DNA from: Corylus avellana
Taxonomy: Eukaryota; Streptophyta; Magnoliopsida; Fagales; Betulaceae
Length of the DNA stretch: 64,000 nt
Assembly: GCF_901000735.1 (NCBI RefSeq)
Contig: NC_081541.1
Location: 40,889,021-40,953,020 of the forward strand
Direction: 5' to 3'
A program made the position numbers and the translations under genes. Positions within the stretch are counted from its first letter, which is position 1. Each line of letters begins with the position of its first letter. Under the pieces are notes generated by a model, which saw only the letters and a list, made by a program, of their open reading frames with translations, was not told the origin of the DNA and did not search any database. Below, one piece after another: positions 1-13,200 of the stretch.

Positions 1-1279
1 GGCTTTGTGAAGTTGGCCAGGCTAGCTTGCAGTGCTGAGGGCACAAGTTAAACACCTTAAGCCTGTAGCTTGAATTATCCAACACTTGGCCTGACTCAGC
101 TTGTTTACTTGCCAACATTCTTTGCTCCCTAACCTGCTATAACAGTTTATGTTTTGTTTCATTCTTGCATCACCTTCTGGGTCATGCCACTCTGGCGCTG
201 GTTCGTACAACTCTTCTTTGCAAATATCCAAACCTTCTTTTTTCTTTTTTTCTTTTTTTCATAGATGTCCAAACATTGTATGAAACTTCTCTCACTTAAC
301 TCCGGCCAACTGCTTTAGAATTTCACAATGCATTTTATACTTCTATCAAATTTAAATATTTCTAGAAAGTGAAAATAGCTGTTCTTGTTAAATTTCTTAG
401 TGGTTACAACTTTATAAGTGGTCGGTGGTCCCATTAACTTCAAATCATGTTAGATGCACTGAACAAGAAGGTGATTTCTGAGTTAATTGTTGCTATATAC
501 AGTGGATTTCCCTCACATGCTTCATGTTAAGCATATCAGCTGAGTAGAATATTTGAATATGTGAGGCTCTGCACATCCTAGTGCTCATTCTTCGCAATCT
601 TAGGACATTTAATATTAACAATCTTTGCTTCATGTTCTTTTTTCTGACAAAATGGTAATGGTATTACCAGATTAGAAGGGACTTTAGACCTTGATCTTTC
701 CTTTTCCATGATCCTTCTTCAAGGATATGAGTTTGCCTACAACGTGCACAGTTACTATTGGACCTTATCTAAGTTTAGTGGTATTTATTGTTATGTAGGT
801 TTGGTGGTGGTTTAGTTTGTTTAGGTATGTTATATTTATCATTATCTTGAATTGTATTTCTCTTATAAATAATAAACATAATCAAAGTTGGGGGTATCTC
901 TTGTATACTTCATTTGTACTTAGGTTGTGTCTCTTTGCGCTTTCTAATAAGATTGAATTACTTAACAATATTAGCGCTGGAGAAAATTATATAAGCCCAC
1001 TATTTAATTTTCTGAACGCCTTTAAAGTGCCAAAATCAATGCATGATTTTATTCAGTGTGCTCTGTATCTAATGGAATCTTTGGCAGATGGGACTAGGCA
1101 AGACATTGCAAGCTATCTCTTTCTTGAGCTATTTGAAGGTTCACGTGATGTCTTCTGGGCCATTTTGTAAGTTAAAGATATCTTTTATTTTATTCTGAAA
1201 ATCTTGGAGTGATTAATTTTGGTATTGGTTTGGATGCATACATTTTGTGGCTTTCTTATTTTCATTCAATTATTTGTAG
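1..1279 (+). other. Intron of the SNF2 gene, no exon recognised
   Basis: No stretch here encodes the expected upstream SNF2 motifs (Walker A, Q motif), and open frames in it have no recognisable protein. It ends with a good acceptor (TTTGTAG at 1273-1279) in front of the first recognised exon. I read it as the 3' part of a long intron. Confidence 0.6.
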
Positions 1280-4200
1280 TTGTATTGTGCCCTCTGAGCG
1301 TAACAGATGGTTGGGTATCCGAGATAGTAAAATTTTCCCCAAACCTAAAAGTTCTTCAGTATGTTGGTGAGAAAGAACATCGCCGCAGTCTACGCAGGGC
1401 AATGTATGAGCATGTAAAAGGACAGTCCTCATCATACAACGTAAGTTTATAGCTTTGGTGACTAGAACATGCTATGAGTGTAATTATTTTTAAATTTTTG
1501 GTATTATTGGGTACTGTTAATTCAGAGCTCCACAAAGTTTTAATTATTTCTATTATTGGGTACTATTAATTCATTGTTGGGGTTTTGTTTGAAATATACT
1601 TTTTTCTCGGCACTTTGTATGTGCTGACAGTTTTCTAGTTGAATCCTTGACAGGGCATGTCATTACCTTTTGATGTACTGTTGACAACATATGACATCGC
1701 ATTGATGGATCAAGATTTTCTTTCTCAAATACCATGGCAGTATGCAGTAATTGACGAAGCTCAAAGACTTAAAAATCCTTCCAGTGTATGTTGGAGATAC
1801 CTTGAAATATCACTCATATATTCAAGTATTGTGGGTTTGTTAGTTGATGATGAGTTAATTCTATGTGGTTATAGTAGTGATTATGAGTTACATCATAATC
1901 GTAATGTAGACATGTTTATTGAGTCTCTAATAAGCTCTAAAAACCCAGCTTTCAGTAGGTTGAGTTCTTTCCATTAATAGTGGTCATTTATATACTATTT
2001 CTATGGAAAATGAAAAATTTTAGGCCAAGACAAAAAATGACAAGCTGGAATTTTTTCATCTAATCTATATTTGAAAGATTTGAAATATGCAACAATATTA
2101 GGTGACTACTAGTCTCAATTTTAAGTAGATTAAAAACATGTTTTAATTTAGAGGAGTTTTCCTTTCGTATTGCAGACAATTAAATGCTTAAACCTTATCA
2201 GGTTCTTTATAAGCTTCTCAAAGAGCGTTTTCTTATGCCAAGAAGGTTGTTGATGACTGGCACACCTGTCCAAAACAATCTTACTGAACTCTGGGCTTTG
2301 ATGCATTTTTGTATGCCTTCAATCTTTGGGACACTAGATCAATTTCTTTCCACATTCAAGGAAGCTGAAGATCCTTCATCAGGTTATCTTCATACTTGCC
2401 ATCAGTTTTTTTTTTTTCCTTGGCTGAAAACCTAACATTAGTAAGCCGTTCAGTAGTTTTGACTCTCCTAAAACTATGCCATGTGATCATACAAATCTAA
2501 GTGTCTACTTCTGCTGCAATCAAGTGTGGTGTGTTTTAATTCAAATTCTTACCCAAGTTTTAAATGAAAGGAGGTCATAAGTTGAAAGGTTGTTTAGCAA
2601 AGCCAAATGGCTGGTGATACAATCATTATAGAAGTATATAAAATTATGGAAAACATGAGTTCATTGGTACAAGAGTATCAATACATCAGTGTAAAATTTT
2701 TGGTATAAGTATAGTTGGGATCACCACTTATCAGAAACGTAATGCCTCCTAAGATGCTGAAGGTCTTAATAGTATAACTGTTCACCCAGTTTACGTTTTG
2801 AAACATTGACTGGGTGCCTAAACCTGTAACATTAATCTTTAATACCCAGTTTTTACATGTCTTTCCCTTAAATTTGAGGGTACATCCCAAATTTACAGAT
2901 GGGAGAGCATTTTTCGTTCCGCTGGAAAAGTATTTGGAAGGTTAAGGCCCCATGCCACAATGCTTTCTTCTTATGGGCGGCAACCGTGGGTAGAATCCTC
3001 ACAGTTGATAACCTTAGAAGGCGGGGTTTCACTATTGTAAACTAGTGTTGTTTATGCAAAAATAATAAAAATAATAAATGAGGAGACTGTAAATCACCTT
3101 CTCATTCATTATAAGTACACTGGTGATTTTTGGCACTTTTTTCAACTTATTTGGGATTTCATGGGCTATGCCTAGTAACATCCTAGAACTACTTCATTGT
3201 TGGAAGATCCAAAGGCGGGGACATTCCAAAGATGCCACCTGAAAAGTTATTCCTACTTTCTTAATGTGGAGCATTTGAAGAGATAGGAATCGGTGTCTTT
3301 TGAGGACTGGGAGTCCAATTTGCTTTCTTTAAAATCATCTAAACTCCTTAATGCAAATCCCAAATAGGCTCTAACTAAGGTTGGGATATTACACTTTTCA
3401 TGTATGAGGGCTTTGCCCTTTTCTTTCAATAAAATTATTATTCATTAGAAAACAAAAAAATTGAAAGGGGAAATAAAAGCCCCATTAGGACTAAGCCTTT
3501 TTTTCCTTTCCAGTCATATACACAACTTTCTCAATTACAAATAACAAGTGTAAATGGACAAGATGAGCTTCCTTTCTTTCTACTTCTGTGTTTTTCTTGC
3601 CTTTTGTGGTTTTTAATGAGAGTGAGTTTTTGGAAAATGAGAGACATGATTTTGTAAATGTTACACGTTATTTGTGAACAGGTCATGATGCAGCTGAAGT
3701 AAAGGAGCAGTTTAAAAGCTTAAAATATATATTGGGAGCCTTCATGCTTCGACGAACAAAATCAAGGCTTATTGCGTGTGGAAATCTAGTGCTACCTCCT
3801 CTTACTGAGATAACCACGTATGTCTTTTGCCCTCTTTTACTTTGCCAGCTGAGTTTGTAAGCTTATTTACATTTTTTGGTGCTAAGATGACTTTTTTTAA
3901 CAGAATAGTGCCACTCGTCAGCCTGCAAAAGAAGGTTTACATGTCAATATTAAGAAAGGAGCTTCCTAAACTACTTGCTATATCTTCGGGAGCTTCAAAT
4001 CATCAATCCTTACAGAATATTGTATGTCAGTTTATGAACTTAGCACCTCTTCTTTTTCATTCCATCTATATCTTTGCACAGTACAGCAAATTCCCTTGTT
4101 CTTTAACTTCTAGAAATCCACATTGGAAGAATTATTTTATATATTGTAGATTTTAGGTTGACCAAACATTACATAATTCAGATGTAGTAATCTTATTTTC

Positions 4201-7200
4201 TTGGTGTGGAAGTGGTTTGCATGAATTTTGATACTAGGGCTGCTAATGTGTGCTATCTCATAGGATTTTTTGAAGTCTACTGTGGGGACTGATGGATTAC
4301 TTGACAGATTATCCTTCACATATTGGTTACAACTCTGGCTGGTTTGGGCTTGGGAATTGTTTTCTGATGTTTACAATCTGAAAATTATGGTAGGGTCATG
4401 GATTGCTGATCCCTCTGCCATGACCATCCTCATAATTGGTGCTTCTGGTCACCTAGAACTGTTCATGTATTTGGCTGCTTACACTCCTTGTAAGACAAGA
4501 AAGAAAAAGAATTAGACAAAAGATCACTCATTGACACTCATGAACCAAGTCCACTGGCTTGCCACTTAAAGAAGAGGTGAGATGGAATCGGTGACCCCTG
4601 TTGGCATCCACCTCAACTGCTACGTAATATTCTTGCCACAATGGAAAGAATAGTACTGATGACTTTGAATCAATCCAAACTAATGTTATAGTACAACCTG
4701 GTTATTGACTGATGGAAAGTTGGGTCATTTTAAACTGGATTTAGGGGCTATTTTAATCAATCTGATTGCTACTGCATGAGAGATGAGAAGTAACATCAAA
4801 ATTGGTACGAAATACAGGAAAAGGGCAAGTATTTACTAGGCAAGGCAGTGCAATTGACCTATAAGGTTTCATCAGCATTGACTGCCTTGAAAGATCCTAA
4901 AGTTACCTTGTATATAATCTGCTCCGTAATATATATGTATTTGTTGCAATTTGTTTGGGCATGAGAGGCATAGAATATGAACTCTTAGTAGAAGTCGATA
5001 CTGTTAATGAATAGCATAGAAAGCTTAACAATCCAAAATATGATATTGGTGCTGTAGTTTTTAAGGCCTATTTAAGTCCTAATATAGTACTGTTTACCTT
5101 AATTTTTTTTCTTTTGCAATTCATGCTGTGGTTTTCACTTGTATTTGTAGGTGAATGTAATGCTTATAAAGTCTTTGATCATTTGAATGGAACTGGTGTG
5201 CAGGTAATGCAGCTAAGAAAAGCATGTAGTCATCCTTACCTCTTTCCTGGTATTGAGCCTGAACCGTTTGAAGAAGGTGAACACCTGGTTCAGGTAGCCC
5301 TGCTCTGTTAAGTTAATGTGATATAACCATGGATAATAATGTGTAGTCTGAACCATGTTGTGTGGTTTCAGCCTCTATTATCTGCAGAAGTATGAAAAAT
5401 AAAGAAAGAGGGACAAAGCTTGCTTTGCTGTGTTGTTGTCGCTCAAAATGGAAATACGTTTTGCTCTTTATCTGGATTCAAGTGCATTAGATCTGTCTTG
5501 TTCTCTCTCATGAAGTTTCCTGTATCCCTATTCTTTGTGACTTCCTGATCAGGCCAGTGGTAAACTAATGATTTTGGACCAACTACTCCAGAAGCTACAT
5601 GATTCTGGACACCGTGTCCTTCTCTTTGCTCAGATGACACATACACTTGACATTTTACAGGTTTCTTGTCCTTTATCAAAAGAATAACTAATCTCTTAAA
5701 CTTTATTGGATATGCCAGTGTGCTGTTTATTTAAAAAGTCTTGCTATATGCAATTTAGGACTTTCTGGAGTTAAGAAAATATTCCTATGAGCGTCTTGAT
5801 GGATCAGTTCGTGCTGAGGAGCGCTTCTCTGCAATAAGAAGTTTCAGTGGACAATCAGCTAAAGGGATCTTGAATTCAGAATCTGAACAAAAAGGCTCTT
5901 TTGTTTTTATGATATCCACAAGAGCTGGGGGAGTTGGGCTGAATCTGGTCGCTGCTGATACTGTGAGCTTCAATCTCAACCAACAGTGCCCTTATCATTA
6001 TTGCTTAAATTGAAACCTGGAACTTGCACTTGTAGTTTTGCGATTGCTTATATCAATGTTTGAACTCATTAATACATTTATTTGGTTCAAAAGGAAATGT
6101 CTTTGGCCAGATGTCTTAAATCTTTCCTACCTTAATTTTAATTATTCTAAGGGAAAATTACAGTTTACCCCCCCCCAAAGTTGACAGCGTTTTTCAATTC
6201 GAACATCAAAGTTTCAATTTTTGCAATCCACCCTCCCAAAGTTCCAAATTTTTGCAATTTGACCAATTGTATCCAAAACTTCCTATATTGCCCCTAATTT
6301 TTATTTTTATTTTTTTTATAAAAAATTTAAAAAAAAATTAGGGGCAGTATGGGAATTTTGGGATAATATTGCTCGAATTGAAAAAAATTGGAACTTTGTG
6401 GGAGTGGATTGCAAAAATTGAAATTTTGGTGTTCGAATTGAAAAACGCTGTCAACTTTGAGGAGGTAAACTATAATTTTCCCTTATTCTAAATTGGGTAA
6501 ATTACACTTTGTCTCAATAAATTGCTACCCCTGTGTCACTTACCTCAATAAACTTCAACTTGTATCATATGAGTTGATTTCAATCCACATTGTAGGTTAT
6601 ATATTTGTGGCTCAGAGCACCTCTTTGTATTCTTGATATATTGTTGTTTGTCAAAACTTTGTTGATTTCAATCCACATTGTAGGTTATATTCTATGAGCA
6701 AGATTGGAATCCTCAAGTGGACAAGCAGGCTTTGCAGAGGGCACACCGGATTGGTCAAATGAATCATGTTTTGTCAATAAACCTAGTTAGCAGACATACT
6801 ATAGAGGAGGTGAGATTTATATATCAGTCTATAATATTGAAGGCCTTAGTGTATTGTCTGTTGTGTCACATGTGTGTTGATGTAGGTTATTATGCGGAGA
6901 GCAGAGAGGAAGTTGCAGCTTAGCCACAATGTTGTAGGGGATGATATGGACTGGGAAGGCAAGGAAATGGCAGGAGTTGAAACTGGTGATTTGCGGTCTA
7001 TCATATTTGGGTTACATATTTTTGATCCTACTGACGTCAGCCCTGAGAATTCGGATGAGTTGCGGATTTCTGAAATGAATGCTATGGTTGATAAGGTACT
7101 TGCAAAGCGCTGCAAACAAATTGCAGGCAAGGATGATAGGAAATTTGAGGTCAATCCGTTAGATCTATCAAGTGGATCTGATATTGTTGTGGGAGGAGGT

Positions 7201-10200
7201 TCCACCTCTATCAGTTTAGATCCTGGTCTTGATGAGGCTTCTTATCTCTCCTGGGTTGAAAAACTCAAGCAGGCATCACAATCAGGTAGTCACCCAATAA
7301 TGGAGTCAGGGATTAGAAGGAAAGCCCCTGAGAAAGAGTATCTAAAACTTGAGGATGCAAGGAAGAAGGCAGAGGAGAAGAAGTTGTCTAAGTGGGAAGC
7401 CCTTGGATACCGGTCATTATCAGTAAAAGAACCTATCAGCCCTGTGACTGGTGATGTGATGGCAGATTCAGGTTCTCTTCATTTTGTTTATGGAGATTGT
7501 ACGCATCCATCAAAAGTTTCTCCGTCTGAGCCAACTGTTATCTTCAGGTAAGTTCATTGTTTTGGAAGTGCCCCTCATGTTAGCTTTCTCATTACTATAA
7601 CAAGAGTGGTGGTGGTCTGCAGTTGTTTCTCCTATGTACTTGTCTCCTCTTTCTTGGCATGTTTTTGTTTTTTCAACTTGTTCATGCTTCTCATTTCTTC
7701 ATGTGTTGATGCTTGTTTCTTTTCAAATATGAGCATGATGTCATAAAACTGACTACCTTGAAAGTGCACATATGTTTTCCATTTTCTCTTACAAAATCAA
7801 ACTTTAAGTATATTCTGATTGTATTTACTTATCAAAAAAAAGTATATTCTGATTGTATAGATGCGTCATTTGAAATGGCAGTGCTATGCATTTTCATGAA
7901 CAGGTGGATTTTCTTTCTAAAAAAATGGAAAAATTGGTAGGAAAATTTTCTGGATGCTAGCCATCCATGTTTACTGATGTAATACTTTTGGTTCAGTTCT
8001 ATCTCTCTAAAATTTCTGTTTCATTTTGCATCATCAATCACTATGTGCACCATTTATCCGTTGTTTGGCTCTTTTGACTATAGACATTTATTGCTAACAT
8101 CCTAAAGCATTGTTGGTCTCTGATCAGCATGCTTAGTTTTGTTCCTACTGGGCCATTGTCTTGCTTTTTGAGATTATTATAAAATTACAATTCCATTTTA
8201 TGCCTCTCTAATGTCATTTCTTAACTTTGGAGGTTGAGATCACATTATCAAGCCCCAAGAGGGCTAGAATGGAAGTGAAGAGAAATAGAAAAGAAAACAA
8301 GTACATAAATTTTGTCATCAGCTTCTACATGTCCTATTGTCTTAAGTACATGATTTATCTCCAGAAAGTTGCTTATCAATAGGAGAAAATAATAATAATC
8401 CATAATCAGGAGTTCTTTAGCCAGTTTACTACAGCCTTGTTGGTGAATTAATCAGTAAGTAAAATCTTGCTCTCTAGGAAAGTATGAGAAATCGTGGATT
8501 TATGTTTCCAAAGAAGATCCTGTAGGTTTATTCAACAAGAGTGTCATTTTTTGTTTTATATAAGATGGTAAATCAAAATGATTACCAGTTTTCAATTTAG
8601 GATATTCTAGGGTATCAACATGCTCATTTAGTTGACCAATGCTCTAATGCTCAAAGATGGTGAAAGCGGAAATTATTTGTCATTTATAATTAACAATGCC
8701 ACATCCTGCTTGTATACTGATTGTAGCTTTAGATGCTCCCTACATTGAGTTTGGTTGACTTAAAGTAGGTTTTATGCATCTTAATTACTGAAATGCTAGA
8801 AGTCATATCTGGTAACAATTTTGTGGGGAAATTTTATATCTACCACCAGTTTTCCATTAGCTGTATAAGCCAAAAGCCTTCTTGGCATTCTTCTTAAAAT
8901 AACTAGTTGTTAACTTCAGCAATTTGGCCGTCTTGGCATTTTTCAGTGAAAGTAATACTTATCAAAAGAAAAGAAAAGGAAAAAAAAAATTGTCAATGTG
9001 TTTGTTGTTATTGCATATGAATAACAAATAGTATCCTTTTAGAGATAAACAGCCCATTTATCACTTGAGAGAAGGCAAACATACCCATGAGAAATCCGTT
9101 ACTATTGCCAAATTGAAATTATGATAGAATGGAATAAATTATTTGTCCTTGAATGTCCAATGCTGATGAAATCAACACACGCCATTTTACATAGCATTTG
9201 AAAGGAGTTCATTTCGTTTATATGGGATGTGAAACAAGTTTGCACTATCATTTGTCATCATATTGGCAATTTGAAGATGCTTTACTGAGTTTTTTTTTTT
9301 TGTTTTTTTTGGTGATTACAGTAATATCTCAAAAGAAAATTTATATGTTTGTTTTGCAGTTGTGTTGATGACTCCGGAAACTGGGGCAATGGAGGAATGT
9401 TTGATGCACTGGCCAAACTTTCTGCGAGTATCCCTGATGCATATCAACGAGCTTCTGAATTCAGGGACCTGCATCTTGGTGATCTGCATCTTATAAGAAT
9501 TAATGGTCAGCTTCTGTGCACTCTCTACCTTATTTTTGATTGTTTATTACCTAATATGCTTCGGATTGTTTAAAAAAAAAAACCACAAGTTTATTTTATA
9601 AGTTGTTCAGGTATCGATTACAGGAAGTTGTTATGGGTTCTACCCAGAGGCCTAACGGGCAAATATTAATTGTTTAGACCAAAAAGCAAGTCATGGTACC
9701 TATAGGATATTAGGATTAGTAGCAAATTGTTCTGGTTGAATATAGGTTTTAGGTCAAGGTCATTTCACATCTCCCTTGTTATCATGTTTCTCAACTTAAG
9801 AATTCCATCTAAATGTAAGTATCTCTTTAGAGGTAGCAAGCTTCCACTGATGGCCTCATCCTCAACTATGTACAAGGTTCTTTAGGGAGGATATCCTGGC
9901 AAATCTCATGTTTCCTTGCCTGCAGCTCGTTCCCTCTGATTAAAATTTAAGTTCCTTACTCATGAAAAAAAAATAAAAATTAAAAAAAAACTTAAATAGC
10001 ATGTTGCCAATTTGCCCTTAATGACTTGATGAAGAAGCATATCACTATTAGGTACTATTTTTATAATATCCCCATGCAAGAATATGTAACCTCACTACGG
10101 ACTATCCTACAAGAAATAGGAGGATTTATTAGGGACACCATGCAGCATCAGTTGGGCTGCTAACATATGCAGATAATGTATACAATAACTTAACTCTGTT

Positions 10201-13200
10201 TTGACTGCGAGTCACTGATATAAATGACTGGTTTGTTGGAAGTCTTTTTCTTCTGTGAGAAAGATTGAAGAAAATTATTAGCAAAATCTGTTTTTCTTTT
10301 ATAAGTAATAGAAAGCTATATAAAAATAAAAATAAAAGCGTAAGGCGCCTCTGCGTACACAGACAGTATACAGCAGGAACACCTAACTAGAACGAGCAAA
10401 AGAAAGACCCAAACAACCCAACACCGGACAAAACCCAATCAAGACAACCCAGCACAGGCAGCCCTAAAACCCAAAACCCAGTCACCAGCAAAATGTTTTT
10501 AATTTGCTTTCCTCTGAGAATTGGCAGTAATTTGTTCGGTGGACCAATTTCCATTGTTTTTGTCCTTCACAAGACACTAGTCCATATGTCATATCCCCTA
10601 CTTTAGCATTCAGATTTTTTTTTTCCTTTTTTAAGTTTCTTTCTTTCATATATTTATTTAATCTCAACCCATTTTTTGCTATTCAGAGGAGTCAGATGAA
10701 CAGAATACGGGTGGTTGTCCTCCTCAATGGGTGGCTTTGGCTGTTGTACAGTCTTACAATTCTAGGCGTAAAGTCCCCCGCAGCAAGATCTCTCTTTCGG
10801 ACCTGGAATGTTGCTTATCAAAGGCATCATTCTCAGCAGCTCAAAATTCTGGTAAGGTCTCCACACATTTGGCTTAATTTAGTGTAGAACTTGAGATTCT
10901 TGCATAGCACTTCCACTCTATTGGTTCTTTAAAATTGTACTTGATATATATAACCAAGTTTTGTTGTGTTATTGTTGGACCTAATAGATCTACTAAGATT
11001 AGTGTTCATTGTCAATGCTTCGAGGCAGATATGATATATTGTGTGAATGTTTATGCCTAGTTAACTGTAGTGGTTATTTGATTGCATGTCATCATCAGGC
11101 ACAAATCCTCTTTTGTTTATTATAGCATAAAACGTTTACTAGAAATTTCATAGAGTCTCAACTGATAATGTGTGTTGAGAATGATAGGAGTTTCCTTCTA
11201 AAAGTTATGGGTGAGGCCTCCCCACCAGTTGTCTGTGGTGAGGTGTCCTCGCTAGCTGTCAATTCATGAGGTGAATACTGTGTAACCACCTTGCCTATAT
11301 ATTTGAAAGAATGGAATAGAGGCAGTAGGGAGATTTATCCCATTTTCTCTTACATTTGCATATTCCCGTCACAGTTAACATAGTAGCAAGATTCTAGGGT
11401 GTAGAATTCTTTTTAATATCATTAAAAAGCGCAAAAGGTGCACTCAAGTAGTCAAATGTACATGAAGTATACAAGAGGAATACCTAACTAGAAAGAGGAA
11501 GTAAAAAAAAAAAGAGCATGAAAAGAAAGCGCATAAAAAAAGTCTAAAGCAGCTGCCCATTGGAAAAGTGTAATGAAAGAGGACTTTAAATCCACGACTG
11601 TCCCTTGCGGTCTTTTTTTTTTTTTTGATAAGTAAAAATATATATCAAAAGCGCAGAGGGGCGCAACCCATATACACGGGAAGTATACAAGAGAGCGCCT
11701 AAGAAGAGGAGAAATGAAAGAGGAAATCAGAGAAGTTAATTACTAAAGGAGCTAGCCAAGCGGCTGTCCAAGAGTAAAGAGTAAAGAAGAAAAAATGAAT
11801 CAGTTCCTCTATAATCCTAGTAGAGTTCTCAAAACATCTAGCATTTCTTTCAATCCATATACACCACATAAGACAAAGAGGAACCATCTTCCACACTACC
11901 GCACTTCTAGCACGGCCTCCCGACCACCAACAAGAGAACAAGTCCCTTACTCTGCCAGGCATAACCCAATGCAACCCAAACCGACTGAAAATAGTGTGCC
12001 AAAGAGCTCTTGCGGTTTCACAATGGAGGAGAAGATGATCTACTGACTCTCCTGACTTTTTGCACATACAACACCACTCCACCACCACAAGGTTCCTCTT
12101 CCGCAGATTATCATGAGTCAAAATTTTGCCAAGGGCCGCGGACCACCCAAAAAAAGCCACTCTCAAAGGCACCTTAGAACGCCAAATACTCTTCCAAGGA
12201 AACATCTCATGGCCAAAATTCGACAAGGCCTTGAAGAGCGAATTAACCTCGAAATTACCTTTCCTAGACGAGGCCCAGCAAATACGATCCACCGTACCTA
12301 CAGAGATCTTGCACGAGTACAATCGCTCAAAAAAAGGAGCAACCAACTCCATCTCCCAATCTTGAACATGTCGCACAAAAGTGACATTCCACTCTATAAC
12401 CCCACTCCTCCAAGTTAAATTGTCCTTCACCCAAGCTTCTTTGTGTCTTGCAATGCTGAACAGAGAAGGGAAAACTTGCTTCAAAGGAGTTTCCCCACAC
12501 CAAGTATCATGCCAGAAACGAACTTTCGAACCCGCCCCCACCTCAAACCTACACCCTTTGGCAAAGGAACTCCAACCTTGACGAATATGCTTCCATACAC
12601 TCACGCCATGAGAACCCGAAACCTCCTTCGTGCACCACCCGCCTTCCTGTTCTTCGTATTTGGCTTTGATAACCTTGCACCAAAGAGCCTCACTCTCGTT
12701 CGCATATCTCCAAAGCCATTTCCCCAAGAGAGCTTGGTTAAACTGATGCAATTTTCGGATACCAAGACCACCGTAATATAAGGGACGGCAAACTTGATCC
12801 CACTTTACAAGATGCAACTTAGCCTCATCTCCCATTCCTCCCCACAAGAAATCTCTTTGGACCTTCTCAAGCCTTTTAGCTACACTCATGGGAATCGGAA
12901 ACAAAGACAAGAAGTAAGTCGGAAGATTAGACAACGTACTCTTAATAAGAGTTAGACGTCCTCCTTTAGAGAGGTACATCCTCTTCCAACCTGCCATTTG
13001 ACGCTCCATCTTCTCAATTACATCATTCCACATAATCGTGTCCTTATATGGCGCCCCAGGGGGAGACCCAAATACTTCATGGGTAAATCGGCAACACTAC
13101 ACCCCAAGATATTAGCTAACACCCCAATGTTCTCCACCTCTCCAATAGCCACAATCTTAGACTTTCCAAGATTAACTCTCAAACCCGACACAGCTTCAAA

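Noticed and set aside
817..1452. Open frames suggesting small membrane-like proteins
   Set aside because: They lie in SNF2-gene intron; the second overlaps a real exon only from 1280 on, and the hydrophobic text before it is intron.
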